Positions 19,227 to 31,758 of a DNA stretch of 64,000 bases are shown here, piece after piece. Below the pieces are notes generated by a model. The model did no database searches. It saw only the letters and a program-made list of their open reading frames with translations, and was not told the origin of the DNA. The stretch's first letter is position 1. Every line of letters starts with the position of its first letter. The translations under genes and the position numbers were made by a program. Source of the stretch: Castanea sativa (Eukaryota > Streptophyta > Magnoliopsida > Fagales > Fagaceae); assembly GCF_040712315.1 (NCBI RefSeq), contig NC_134017.1, forward strand, positions 14,972,001-15,036,000, read 5' to 3'.

Positions 19227-21648
19227 CTGTCCCAATTCTCTCTCAAACAAATATTTTACTATTTTCACTTATAATTTTCTCTTATTTTATTCAACGATTG
19301 AAATTGAATGGTTCTTTTTCCAACTTTCTTGATAGCAATTGCATCAATCCTGTTGTCGGCTATCTAATCAATGATGTGTTCTACGCAATAGTCCCACTAC
19401 CACAACGTACAAAAAATTATAGGTTCTCAAATTTATTTTTCACCACAACTTTGTCTAGAAAATTTTGAGAGAGAAGGAAAAATGATGAGTTTACGAGGAA
19501 ACGGTAAGCAATAATTTAGAGCCTTGTGAGAACTTCACAAAGAAATAGCTTCCCTATTGCATTAACCTTACTATTAATTTTTTCTTAAGGATTGATCAAG
19601 GTAGCCCTAAGGCTCATAACTATAAAAGCCTTAAAATTATTTTTTTTTAAAAGCCTTAAATTTGTTTAATGATGTTCAAACTTTATTCCAAACCCTTGCA
19701 TTCTGTTTTTATTTTTTATAATTTAATAATTGGGGTTTTGGGATTTAAAACGCATGCGTTGCTTAAGATCTTCGAGAGCAGTTATTTTTTAGCTAAAACT
19801 CTTTCAAATTTTAATTTTACCTGCACTTAAGATCTCAAATTGCAAAATGTTAATTTTAAGAGACCAAATGAAAGTACTTAGTTTGCTTGAACAAAGTCTT
19901 ACATGTTCTTCGTTCATTTGTATAAAGTTAGACGTACAATTTAATAGTTAACATAATTTGATGATTACATCAATGGATATGAAAGAGTTGAATCCTAGAT
20001 GTGTTCATTGAAAACATTAGAAAGTGTCAGTTAAACTATAAAATTTTGGCTGATATTTTCAAGAGCTAAAAGCCTAAAACCAAGTAATACCAGGATTTAA
20101 ACCAAATAGAAAGAAAAAACAATACACCAAAATCTAAACCTTGTCTTATTATCTAATCTACAACAATATTTATCCAAAAAAAAATTTATATATCAAAGAT
20201 TAAAAAAATGTTAAACAAACACTTTAAGGATTCAAAAGTCAACAAAACCATGAATCAAAATTAAAAAGAAAAGAAGGAAAAAAAAATCGGAGCTAGGTTA
20301 AAATACATACTTTCTTTTTCTAATATTTAAAACACAAAAACCATATTTCCAAAAATTATAAAACAAGGAAAAGAAAAAAATGAAACAAACAATTTATGGC
20401 CCAAAACCTAACAAAACCATGATTCAAATCAAAAAAGAAAAAAATATCACATCAAGTTCCAAAATTTCTCCCTCTAAAATCCAAAACATAAAATGCATCT
20501 GAAAAAAAAAAAAAAAAAAAAAAAAAAACTTAAAAGAATGCCTCCACATCTTCAAGATGTATATAGGCATTTGAATCGTGGGACTACCTGCCCTTGAGTC
20601 CGGAGATCATCACCCTTGAACTTCAAAGGACTAGGAAACCCAGTTGGCAAGTGACCTTCTTTACAGGGTCGGCATTGTCTTTTGCCTAAAAATTGGGCCC
20701 ATTCGTGGATGATGTTCGTTTCATCATCTCTACATTGTTGCGCCCGAATTGGTGTATTTTAATCTCGTAACTCATTAATTGAATTAAATAAGTCACATGA
20801 CTAGTAAATAAGTCATGTGAATAAAAGTGCACGTGGATTGTCATTGGATTGCCACATGGACTGGTGGAGAATTTTGTCCTTCCATAATAGATGCACTCCC
20901 AATTTAGTTTTCTTCTCTGTAGTTATGTGTCTTACAATTGGGTTTTTTGTCATTTAATTTTATTTGAATTTTTTTTTTCAGAACTCAGGTTTTCAACTAA
21001 AAAAATTAGGGAAAACATTATTGTTTTTAGGACATTGAAATGAGGGAATTAAAAACACAATGAATTACTATAAAAAAAAACAATGCAGAACTATTCATAT
21101 GCAGCACAATGAGGGTAACACATTATGCTTTTAGCGTGCTGGACATCTTTATCAGCAGCAAGTCTAATATAAAAACTAATTATAGCTTTAAGCAGTTTAA
21201 GTTGACATTTGCAGATTTTTCAATAAAAAAATTTGTTCGAATAATGGTCTGTTGTCAAAATTTTCAGATTCTTAATGTGCTAGTCTCTTAGATCAGCCAT
21301 GTATGTCATGGCAATCAGGTAAGAGTGTAAGACAAGTATGGTTTATCAGGATCTCTAGTGATGTGTTCAAAATTTTAAATGGCATATACTTAAGTTCTTC
21401 CAAAAATAACTTAAATGTTATTGTAAACTTAGATTTCTTATAAATTTGTGTTTGTTTGTTAATTATAAAAGCTGATTCTATTGTTAATGTCATACAGAAA
21501 CTAATTTTAAGATATTTCATATTTTAGATAGCCAGTAGAAGTATTCAATCACAAGATTTTTGTTTTTTTTAAGGCAAATGCCCCTGTGGTGATTTGCTTC
21601 TTGTCATTGGTGTAATTTTTAAAAAACTGTCCTTTGGTGCCTTTTATT
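19227..21648. other. Intergenic, AT-rich; one exon-like stretch
   Basis: There is a long A-run at about 20497-20528. One minus-strand stretch (20728-20552, 59 codons to a TGA) has normal codon use, with HEWAQFLGKRQCRPCKEGH inside. It is preceded by an AG, and might be a stray exon of an unrecognised gene. Everything else is AT-rich sequence with short ORFs. Confidence 0.4.
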
Positions 21649-21653
21649 CATAT

Positions 21654-22406
21654 TGTAAGCGCACAATTGCACCTGGCCCCAAGAACAGTTATGGGCTCAG
21701 GCCCAATGAGCCTTAAACAATATGAATTTGTAGAGTGTGGGCTTGAAACCCAGGTTAAAAGTGTGTGAGGATTTAAATGACAAGCCAAAGATTGCAAACA
21801 CTCAAAAAACAACGGGAAATATTGTACATCAACCTCCTCGGATGTAAGCCAAGAGTTGTTCATGTATTATCTCTTCCTCTTTTTTCTTTTCCTTTTAGAT
21901 TACAAAGTCGTCCGTCCTCATTTTCAGTTCTAGGTTGCTCTTTAAATACTTTTCTTTTTGATACTTTGTACACGTGTTGCCCCAACTCCCCCTTAGCCTA
22001 GATATTTCTTTTCTCAGTGCCTTTGAATAGTAACCAGAAGTTTCCCTTCCACTGTTCAGGTGTCACTTCCCCATTAATGCGGCCAGGGTGGTAGGTGCAG
22101 GGTCTTTAATGCGGATGTGGCAGCCTTTATCCTTGGTATTTCTCTAGCATCGATGCTTCTAGGACATTCAAGGGTTCACCCCCTTTTACCATTGGTCTTC
22201 ACCGTGTCATTCCCTAACCTTTACAATGAAGTCCCGGAATCTCCGATGTCCGTCCGAGGGGAAAAATCATCCTCGGCTGTACTCTCGGATCCTCGGCGTA
22301 TGGGCCGACCCATAGTACTAACAAGTTCTAACCCCAGGAGCAGGTCGGACTTCCTTAGCATGGCCCAAAGGCCCATATACCCATCAGGGTCTTTTTACTC
22401 CCCACA
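21654..22406 (-). repeat. 3' LTR (left copy)
   Basis: Begins TGTAAGCGCACAATTG and ends TTTTTACTCCCCACA. Nearly identical to 33021-33772. Confidence 0.95.
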
Positions 22407-22425
22407 ATAGCCCCTCAAAACTCTG
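22407..22425 (-). other. Polypurine tract candidate
   Basis: On the minus strand GAGTTTTGAGGGGCTAT directly precedes the 3' LTR (TGTGGGGAG). This is the expected place for plus-strand DNA priming in an element oriented right to left, though TAT lies between the purines and the LTR. Confidence 0.6.
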
Positions 22426-22914
22426 ATTTTCGACGTCCGAGGAGAAAAATAGGGTTTTGATCTGACGAGAACCTACTCCACACACTTTGTGAGTGATGGC
22501 ACGTGTGGAAATCGTTTCGCGTCCCAGAAGATGCCACTTGGCGGTTTTATTTTTAAAAACGCGCGCATTTATTACTGCAAGTTACACTTTGTCCCCCACG
22601 TTCAACGGCGAGATGGGCATCCAATGGCCCTCGTTACTCCACGAAAATTTGGGCGGGACAAATATAATTTCGAGGCCGCTTTTCTGCACGTCGTGACGCT
22701 TCGGGAACCTGCGCCTTCATTTAATTCCCCAGGGGTTAATCCCATCAAAACATCAGCCATCATACTTTACCTGCAGAAAACCGTGGAAATTTGCACACCT
22801 TCAACTTTGTAAGTTTTTATTCTTTCTATTCTTAACCTTTTCTCCTCGGTCCTTGTCCTCGGCTGTCACTATAAGCATTCTCCCTCTTAGAGTTTAATCC
22901 TTCGTTCCTCTGTA

Positions 22915-25467
22915 ATGGGAAGATTCAAGTGTCTAGTTGATACCGCCGCTGGGATGGAAGACTTTAGGGCCAAGTACCGTATTCCCAGCGACGTAGGTCT
23001 AGAATATTGTCCGGCGGAAGCCGTGGCCGATTCTAGGAAAGAGGGAGAGGTTATCATCCCAATGATAGCCTTTATAGAGGGTGGGATGACCCTCCCAATG
23101 AAACCTGTAACTAGGGAGTACCTTCGCAACCACCGGTTGTGTCCCGATCAGTGCCTCCCAAACGTTTTTAGAGTTTTGGTAGCGTCGATGCTCTAAACGA
23201 GCAAATGGGTCTAAACCTCTCCTGGCATGATGTCGTTTTTCTGTACGAGTCCCATAAACTCTCCAATGTAGGTTACTACATTAAGTCCCGTTCTAGTGTC
23301 GTTAGGTTAATCTCCTGTCTGCCCAAATCCAACAAAGGCATGAAGGACGACCACCTGATCGTCTCTGGGAACTGGCACGACGGCCTCCACTGCCCAGTTG
23401 AGTGGGGGGACCCAGGTGCGATGCCATAGGATTAATCTCCCCACAACACAACTTCCTCTAACACACACAAAAAATGAGTATTCATAATTACTTAAACTTA
23501 TTACATATCTGTATGAATCTGATCAGGCTTGTTTGTTTTGACGTCTTTTTTGCAGATAAGCAACACGTGCGCCCTCGTTTGAGTCACTGTAACATCGCAG
23601 ACCTAAACCGAGTACTTCGCTCCGAGGTGTTCGTTAGCGAAGACTTACAACTCAGGGCTGCTCATCTCATTCTGGGGTACACTCCCATATCCTCGGACTT
23701 CCAGGAGATAGAGAACGCCATAATTGCGGGTGACCGAAGACGAAGGAGAATAAACGTAGCCCCGCCCCACTTTTTGGACGACCGCGAGCTCCCTGACGCC
23801 CCTCACACCGTTTTGTACAACCAACCCATAGCGGCAATTCCCCTCGCCGTGCACTCTCAGGCAACTATTATTCCAGAAGAGCAGGTGTCTTCTTCACATA
23901 CACTAGACGAGGAGATAGATCAATTCCATTTTGAAGACACCGAGAGACCTCGAGGGAATCAGTTCGTTGTACTTTCCGACGAGGAGGAAGAAGCCACCGA
24001 GGCCTCTGAAATTGCAGGGTTTGTAGTTGCCCTACCCGAGGACGAATCAGAGCAAGATATGGGCAGGATGAAGGGTCTCCTAACCAATAGAGCTGCGAAG
24101 GTTATGGAGAAAAAGACGGGGACGTCCCAAGTTCCCCCATCTTTGCCACCTCCCCCTCCTCCAGCTGAGCCAAAACTTCCAGCCGAGGATCCCAAGAAGA
24201 AGAGAAAGGGGGATATTGAAGGGACAATCAGTAAGGACCCCAAGAAACCACGACAACAACTCCCACCGGTTCAGCAGCAGAAGCTGGACAAAGGCAAGGG
24301 TAGGGCCCGCTCAGTTGAAAGCGGGGAAATCAGGGACGAGGCCGAAGTGCGTCGAGCACCGACCACCTGGTCCCCCGACTTAAGACTGGACGGCGCACCC
24401 ATCTCCTGCCAATCCAGTATAAGGGCGGTTCAACAAGGCCATGCCCACCACTTGGCCGAAGTGTTGGAGCGCCCTCTTCTGTTGCCCAAGGACATGGAGA
24501 CCTTGGAAAAAATGAGCCAGCCACAACTATTCCTCTCTTTAAAAAGGGATTTAGCGCTGGTAAGTTTACCCCTTTTTAGGAAGATTCCACTTTTAACAAT
24601 ATTCATAAGTTTGTTTACTATTCCTGATTCCATCACACTTTGTTACAGGCCATTCAGGAGGTCTTTGTAGCCGAGAAATTTATAGAAGACACTCGGAAGA
24701 AGGCCAGGACTGAGCTGGAGATTAGGCTGGAGACAGAGAAGTCCTTGGGCACAGCTCTTGCTGAGACCGAAAAGCTTACCTCGGAGGTGGCTGAGCTGAG
24801 GAGAGAGAAAAATGGGGTCGAGTCAAACTTAAAGACTATGAAGACCCAGATAGAAGGGCAGCGCAAGCTCCTTCGCGAAAAAGATGATGAGCTCGCCCGA
24901 GTCGAACGGGAACGCTCGGATTTGGAAAAAGAACTTGCACTGATGAAGGAAGAAGCCGGCTCATTCCAACTCTCTTTACAAGCTGCCAAACAGGCGAGTT
25001 TCGAGGAAGGGGTAGCAACCACCGAGGAGCAGCTGACAGAAGACTTCGCGGCTTTGTGCCGGGAGTACTGTCAGAAAGTCTGGGGGGAAGCTTTAAACGT
25101 AGCAGGAGTTCCTCTATCCTCGGATCTGAGGAAGTCCGAGAACGTTTGGCTTCCCCTGGAGATACAGGAGATTGAAGAAGCTCCTGCTGCTACTCCTACC
25201 CCTGAGACAACTCTTCCTGCTCTTCCTCCCATGGTCCCGAAGCCAATTCCAGATCCTACAGAACCTTCGGGTTCCAATAAAGACAAGGAAAGAGGCGGAG
25301 ATGCCGAGAAGGGCCTTAGCCAAGCCATGGAATCCAATTTCCCTCCAACAAAAGTAGCAGACAAAGGAAAAAAGTTTATGTCTCCTTTTGAGTTGGAGCT
25401 GAAAGAGACAGAGGGAACCAGCACTTCTCAGCAAGATCCTCCTCCAAAAGCTCAGAACCTAGCTTAG
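22915..25467 (+). pseudogene. Spliced opposite-strand gene of the Tat element (Transposase_28 type)
   Basis: Exon 1 is 22915-23415, intron GT-AG 23416-23555, exon 2 23556-24559, intron GT-AG 24560-24648, exon 3 24649-25467. The phases agree across both introns (split GAT codon; phase 0). Exon 1 has MIAFIEGGMTLPM, MGLNLSWHDV, VRLISCLPKSNKGMKDD and SGNWHDG, characteristic of the plant putative gypsy-type transposon family (Transposase_28). Exon 2 has HVRPRLSHCN and RSEVFV, an acidic stretch, a poly-Pro run and PKKKRKG, an NLS-like signal. Exon 3 is a long heptad-rich coiled coil and a Pro-rich tail. One base is missing near 23178, shifting frame between GG-MTLPM and MGLNLSWH parts, so this copy is defective. 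Function is unknown; its own promoter must lie in 22407-22914. Confidence 0.8.
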
Positions 25468-25950
25468 GGCTTCTCTTTCTCCATGTTCAGCCTTTATATG
25501 TAATGCATGTCCAAATGATTAATGAAGAACAACTTTATTTGATTTTCACCCGTGTTGCATCTGTTTTTACTTTATTCTTTTTATACTTATCGCAAAAGTT
25601 TCCCATTAATACATAGCAAAAGTTTCTCAGAGTAAACAAATCTAACTCCAAGGATTGCACAATCATAACTTCCACATAATCACGCGCATGTTATTAAAGA
25701 TTTAACAGAAGGTGACATGGTTGAGATATTTAAACAATGCCTTGATTAAAAAGAAAAAAAGACCTCATATAACGATCAAACCCTTGTAATGTATAGCACT
25801 GTTTCTAGTAGGATGTAAGGTCCGAGGACCATTCCTTACACAAATTTGCTTATCACTTAAAGATATAAAACTTAAGATCCGAGTTAATAAACAGTAACGC
25901 ATTAACACCTAGACATAATAAGAAGTTAACTTTGATCAAAGTCGTGGTCC
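25468..25950. other. Spacer between the opposite-strand gene and the tandem array
   Basis: AT-rich, with a likely polyadenylation region for the plus-strand gene (ATTAATGAAGAACAA near 25518). It contains single degenerate copies of GGTCCGAGGACC-like motifs that anticipate the array. Confidence 0.5.
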
Positions 25951-27585
25951 AAAGATAAGACTTAACCAAATTTCCGTTTGATTCTTAAAAATTGTAACTT
26001 CAAATGTTAAATTTCCCAAAGCAGGAGGTCCGAAGATAAGACTTAACCAATTTTCCGTTTAATTCTTAAAAATTGTAACTTCAAATGTTAAATTTCCCAA
26101 AGCAGGAGGTCCGAAGACCCGGCATAACTAAGGTTCTGTTTAACAAATGACAAGACATCAATTTCCACAAGGTTTTTGGTCCGAGGACTGCACTTAACCA
26201 AGTTTCTGTTTGATTCTTAAAAATGATAACCTCAAATGTTAATTTTCCCAAAGCAGGAGGTCCGAGGACCCGGCCTAACTAAGGTTCTATTTAACAAATG
26301 ACAAGACATCAATTTCCACAAGGTTTGTGGTCCGAGGACTGCACTTAACCAAGTTTCTGTTTGATTCTTAAAAATTGTAACTTCAAATGTTAAATTTCCC
26401 AAAGCAGGAGGTCCAAGGACCCGGCCTAACTAAGGTTCTGTTTAACAAATGACAAGACATCAATTTTCACAAGGTTTGTGGTCCGAGCACTGCACTTAAC
26501 CAAGTTTCTGTTAGATTCTTAAAAATGATAACCTCAAATGTTAATTTTTCCAAAGCAGGAGGTCCGAGGACCCGGCCTAACTAAGGTTCTGTTTAACAAA
26601 TGACAAGACATCAATTTCCACAAGGTTTGTGGTCCGAGGACTGCACTTAACCAAGTTTCTGTTTGATTCTTAAGAATGATAACCTCAAATGTTAATTTTC
26701 CCAAAGCAGGAGGTCCGAGGACCCGGCCTAACTAAGGTTCTGTTTAACAAATGACAAGACATCAATTTCCACTAGGTTTGTGGTCCGAGGACTGCACTTA
26801 ACCAAGTTTCTGTTTGATTCTTAAGAACAGTAACTTCAAATGTTAATTTTCCCAAAGTAGGAGATCCGAAGACCCGGCATAACTAAGGTTCTGTTTAACA
26901 AATGACAAGACATCAATTTCCACAAGGTTTGTGGTCCGAGGACTGCACTTAACCAAGTTTCTGTTTGATTCTTAAAAATGATAACCTCAAATGTTAATTT
27001 TCCCAAAGCAGGAGGTCCGAGGACCCGGCCTAACTAAGGTTCTGTTTAACAAATGACAAGACATCAATTTCCACAAGGTTTGTGGTCCGAGGACTGCACT
27101 TAACCAAGTTTCTGTTTGATTCTTAAGAACAGTAACTTCAAATGTTAATTTTCCCAAAGTAGGAGGTCCGAAGACCCGGCATAACTAGAGTTCTGTTTAA
27201 CAAATGACAATACATCAATTTCTACAAGGTTTGTGGTCCGAGGACTGCACTTAACCAAGTTTTTGTTTGATTCTTAAAAATGATAACCTCAAATGTTAAT
27301 TTTCCCAAAGCAGGAGGTCCAAGGACCCGGCCTAACTAAGGTTCTGTTTAACAAATGACAAGACATCAATTTCCACAAGGTTTGTGGTCCGAGGACTGCA
27401 CTTAACCAAGTTTCTGTTTGATTCTTAAGAACAGTGACTTCAAATGTTAATTTTTCCAAAGTAGGAGGTCCGAAGACCCGGCATAACTAAGGTTCTGTTT
27501 AACAAATGACAAGACATCAATTTCCACAAGGTTTGTGGTCCGAGGACTGCACTCAACCAAGTTTCTGTTTGATTCTTAAGGATAA
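25950..27585. repeat. Tandem array, ~151-bp unit, ten or more copies
   Basis: The string GTGGTCCGAGGACTGCACTT recurs near 26328, 26478, 26629, 26780, 26931, 27082, 27232, 27383 and 27536, and a variant lies near 26179. Each unit has two related halves: one with GGACCCGGCCTAACTAAGG, the other with GACTGCACTTAACCAAG, both followed by TTCTGTTT. The unit is thus an old ~75-bp dimer. The array sits between integrase and the opposite-strand gene. Confidence 0.95.
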
Positions 27586-27646
27586 CTGCTGCAAGCATCA
27601 GAGGTACTCATAACTTTGAAATATTAACTGGAAAAAGCATATTTTA

Positions 27647-29995
27647 TTAATAATAATATCTTCTAAGGTTATTTACATTCCATGGACGTGGTACAATTCG
27701 TTCGTCCAGGTCAGCTAGCCGATACGACCCTATGCCTGCTACTGACACAATGCGATAGGGGCCTTCCCAGTTGGGTCCTAGCTTACCCTAGGCTGGCTTT
27801 TTAAAGGTGCCAACAACTTTTCTTAGCACAAGATCTCCAGGTGCAAGTGGCCTTAGCCTCACGTGGGCATCATATCCTCGTTTTAGCTTCTGTTGATAGT
27901 AAGCCATTTGAACCATAGCTGCCTCGCGTCGTTCCTCAAGTAAATCAAGACCTTTCTCCAGGAGTCCATCGTTGTTCTCCGGGCTAAAAGAACTTGTCTT
28001 TAGGGTAGGAAAACCTTATTCCAAAGGTATCACCGCCTCGGCCCCATAAGTCATAGAGAATGGCGTTTCTCCAGTGGACCTGCGCGGTGTGGTCCGATAC
28101 GTCCACAGAACATGAGGGAGCTCTTCTACCCATCTGCCTTTCGCATCGTCCAACCTTTTCTTCAGCCCACTGACAATGACCTTGTTAACGGCCTCGGCTT
28201 GCCCATTTCCTTGAGGATAAACTGGTGTGGAATATCTATTTATGATACCCATGTCACCACAATACTTCCTGAAAGCCGTACTATCGAACTGAACACCATT
28301 GTCTAAGATGAGTGTGTGTGGTATACCGAATCTAGTGACGATGTTTTTCCAGACAAACTTCTTGGAGTCAACATCTCTAATGTTTGCTAAGGGCTCGGCC
28401 TCAACCCATTTAGTGAAATAGTCCGTTCCCACAAGGAGCCATCTTTTGTTACCTGTTGCCCTCGGGAATGGCCCAACTATGTCTAGTCCCCACTGTGCGA
28501 AGGGCCAAGGACTGGAAAGGGGGTAAAGAACTCCTCCAGGTTGATGAATATTAGGGGCGAACCTCTGACACTGATCGCATTTCCTGGCATAGTCTTGAGC
28601 CTCCCTTTGCATATTGGGCCACCAATAACCCTGAGTCAGAGCTCTGTGGGCTAAGGATCTTCCCCCAGTGTGGCTGCCACAAATCCCTTCGTGCAGTTCT
28701 TCCAGAAGCCCTTCCGTTGAGCCAGGGTGTACACACAACAAGTACGGTCCTGAAAAGGATCGTTTATACAGTTTTTGGTCCTCGGACAACCAGAAATGCG
28801 GCGCTTTTCGGCGTATCTTATCTGCTTCAGATTTGTCCTCAGGAAGGACATCATTCCTAAGAAAAGATATGACCGGGTCAATCCAACTAGGTCCAGGCCT
28901 TATTAGATGGATGCGAGGTGCGTTGGCAATGACAACAGAGGGTTCTAGTAAATCCTCAACGAGGATAACCCTAGGTAAGCCTTGAGCCGAGGTAGTTGCC
29001 AGAGTGGCTAAGGAGCCTGCATGGGTGTTTCCACTCCGAGAGATATGAGTTAAGGTGAAGGAGTCAAATTCAGGTTGCTTGCGCTTGACCTGGGCCAAAT
29101 ATTCCTGCATCCTGGGGTCTCTAGCCTCCATGGTCCCCATGACCTGGCCGACCACCAGTTGAGAGTCCGAGAAGACATGGACTTCCTTTCCACCCATCTT
29201 ACGTACCATCTGCATGCCTACCAAGACTGCTTCATACTCGGCCTCATTGTTAGTAGCCGAGAAGGCCAATCTTAAAGATTTTTCAAAGACAATTCCTTCG
29301 GGGGACATTAGAACAAGTCCAATACCGGACCCTCTCTGATTAGCAGCCCCATCCACATACACCTTCCAAGCCGAGGGCACTGCGGCCGTGATCACTCCAA
29401 CTGATTTTGCATCCATGTGTGCTTCCTTTAGAGCTTCTTCTAGCAATGGTTCAGTAAACTCCGCCACCAAGTCAGCGAGGACCTGACCCTTCACCGAGGT
29501 GCGAGGCTTATATTTAACATCAAAGGCTCCCAAAATGGTTCCCCATTTTGCCACCCTGCCAGAATAATCAGCACTGCGTAACACCGTCTTGAGAGGCAAT
29601 TGGGTCAGAACAACCACAGTATGAGATTGGAAATAATGAGGAAGTTTGCGCGTGGCGTGGACTACGGCCAGAAGCGCTTTTTCCAAGGGCAGATAGCACA
29701 CCTCGGCCTCATTCAAGGACTTACTAACGTAGTAGATCGGTCTTTGCACCCCGCTTTCATTCCTTATAAGGACTAGGCTCACCGCGTGGACAGCCACTGC
29801 CAGATAAGCTAACAAAACCTCGTCCACCTCAGGGCGAGACAAAATGGGTGGCCGAGAAAGATATTGCTTAAGCTGCTGGAAAGCTAACACGCAGTCCTCG
29901 GTCCATTGAAACCCTTTCCACTTATTCAACAATTGAAAGAAAGGACGGCATCGGTCAGCTGACCGAGAGATAAACCTATTCAATGCAGCAATCAT
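27647..29995 (-). pseudogene. Tat pol: RNase H, second (archaeal-like) RNase H, integrase
   Basis: The 659-codon ORF (29995-28016) starts in the RT connection (NRFISRSADRC), then the first RNase H (PILSRPEVDE, YYVSKSLNEAE). The second RNase H follows: WKVYVDGAANQRGSGIG (Asp), NNEAEYEA (Glu), VFSDSQLV (Asp). In its last block GNTHAGSLATLA a Gly stands where the catalytic Asp (HAD) is expected. Integrase has the zinc module (HEGICGSHTGGR, CDQCQ) and D, D, E blocks (WGLDIVGPFP, ILDNGVQFDS, NGQAEAVNK). A TAA at 28016 and a TAG at 27788-27790 interrupt the C-terminal part, which otherwise stays in frame to a TAA at 27647. Confidence 0.9.
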
Positions 29996-30034
29996 TCCAG
30001 TCAGTTTTTGGATCTCTTTTGGGTTCCGAGGCGG

Positions 30035-30931
30035 CTACAAATCCTGAATAGCCTTGACCTGTACTGGGTTCACCTCTATGCCTCTGTGAGTAATCATGTA
30101 CCCCAAAAAATTTCCAGACCCCACACCAAAAGAGCACTTTGAGGCGTTAAGGCACAGCCTATAGTTTCTTAGCATCTGGAAGGTGTCGGCCAGATCTGTC
30201 ATGTGTGAAGGTACTGTTTTACTCTTCACCACCATATCATCCACGTATACTTCAATGGTTTTCCCAAGTTGCTGTTCAAACATTCGGGTCATCATTCTTT
30301 GGTAAGTAGCCCCAACATTTTTTAACCCAAATGGCATGACCTTATAATGATAGTTCCCAGTCGGAGTAATGAAAGTAGTCTTCTCCTGATCCTCTAACGC
30401 CAAAGGAATTTGGTGGTAACCCTGGAAGGCGTCCAAGAAACTCATCCGAGGATGTCCGACAGTAGCATCTACCAGTTGATCAATACATGGCATTGGGAAC
30501 GAATCTTTAGGACAGGCCTTATTCAGGTCAGTAAAGTCCACACATATTCTCCATTTGCCATTCTTCTTTTTAACAACAACAGTATGAGCCAACCATTCAG
30601 GGTAGAAAACTTCTTTGATAGCCCCCGCCCTTTTGAGTTTAAGAACCTCTTCCTTCACAGCCTCAGAATGTTCTCTGGAGGATCGCTGAGGTGGCTGCCT
30701 CCTCGGAACAATGGCAGGATTGACATTTAAACGATGACAAATGAAGCTCGGATCTACGCCTGGAGCCTCATAGGGGTCCCACGCAAAGATATCTATATTA
30801 TTCTTCAGAAATTCCAACAACTCCATTTTCTCTTGGTGTGGCAAACGTATGCCAACTTGGAAGAACCTCTCTGGATTATCTGCTATTACAAACTTCTCTA
30901 ACTCCTCACAAATAGCCTCATCTCCTGTCAT
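30035..30931 (-). pseudogene. Tat pol: reverse transcriptase
   Basis: The ORF of 298 codons shows the Ty3/gypsy RT order: YPEWLAHTVVVKKKNGKWR, FTDLNKACPKDSFPMP, FLDAFQGYHQIPL, TFITPTGNYHYKVMPFGLKN and the catalytic YVDDMVVKS. It ends in a TAG (30037-30035), after which the same frame continues into the 29995 ORF, so one nonsense codon separates them. The upstream junction to protease is in another frame. Confidence 0.95.
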
Positions 30932-31041
30932 CGCTCCAGGTGCCTCCGGAGCTGTTAATTGCTATGACTCCTGGATGGGCAAAGTTGATGACTCAATTTC
31001 TGACTGACGAAGCACCGCGGCCGATATGCATTTCCTGGCCA

Positions 31042-31758
31042 CTACCTGGCTGCCGAGGATTTCCTCAACATGCTCCCCGAGGGGAATTTAACCTTAACGT
31101 GCAAGGTAGAGGAGACAGCTCCCAGAGCGTGCAGCCATGGCCTGGCGAGGATGGCTGTATATGGAGAGTACGCGTCAACCACAATGAAATCCACCTTAAC
31201 CGTTTCTGTGCCGGATTGAACGGGTAAACGAATCTGTCCCTTCGGCACAACGGCTCTCCCTTCGAAGCTTATAAGTGGGGAGTCGTAAGGAGTTAGATCT
31301 TCCAACTCCAACCTTAGCCCCTTAAAGAGATCAGGGTACATGATATCTGCACCGCTGCCCTGATCTATCGTCACCCTCCTCACATCATAGTTCCCTATCC
31401 TGAGGGTGACCACAAGAGCATCGTCATGGGGCTGGATAGTCCCTACCTTATCCTCCTCGGAGAAACCTAAGACGGGCAAAGTGCCCTTCAACCTCTTCGG
31501 CCTGCAGCCCACATCCTCGGCCTGAGGATGGGAAACCGCCATCACCCTAGTGGGACCTGAGCCGGTCCTACCAGGTGCAGCGAAGATAACATTAATTGTT
31601 CCCAATGCTGGCCGAGATGAATTGTTCCTCTGGTTGTTTGAGCCACCTTGACTGACCTGCCCAGTGGGCTGACACAAGTGCTGCTTCAACTTTCCCTCAC
31701 CGACGAGTTGTTCCAGATGGTTCCACAGGATCCGACAGTTCTCGGTAGTGTGGCCCAC
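31042..31758 (-). pseudogene. Tat protease region
   Basis: VTIDQGSGADIMYPDLF carries a retropepsin-like D-x-GSGAD active site, followed by ILARPWLHALGAV. The N-terminal part holds the end of the gag knuckle-like motif. The frame closes at 31042 and the RT frame begins in a different phase, so a frameshift lies near 31040-31090. In this lineage gag-pro-pol is usually one continuous reading frame. Confidence 0.9.

Noticed and set aside
23959..25434. Minus-strand ORFs under the opposite-strand Tat gene
   Set aside because: Low-complexity mirror images (Ser/Gly-rich) of the coiled-coil and Pro-rich coding sequence.
25950..27585. CRISPR-like or satellite locus as a stand-alone feature
   Set aside because: The repeats are head-to-tail with no unique spacers and lie within the retroelement in a eukaryote.
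28112..28985. Plus-strand ORFs over the integrase region
   Set aside because: Shadows of the pol ORF.
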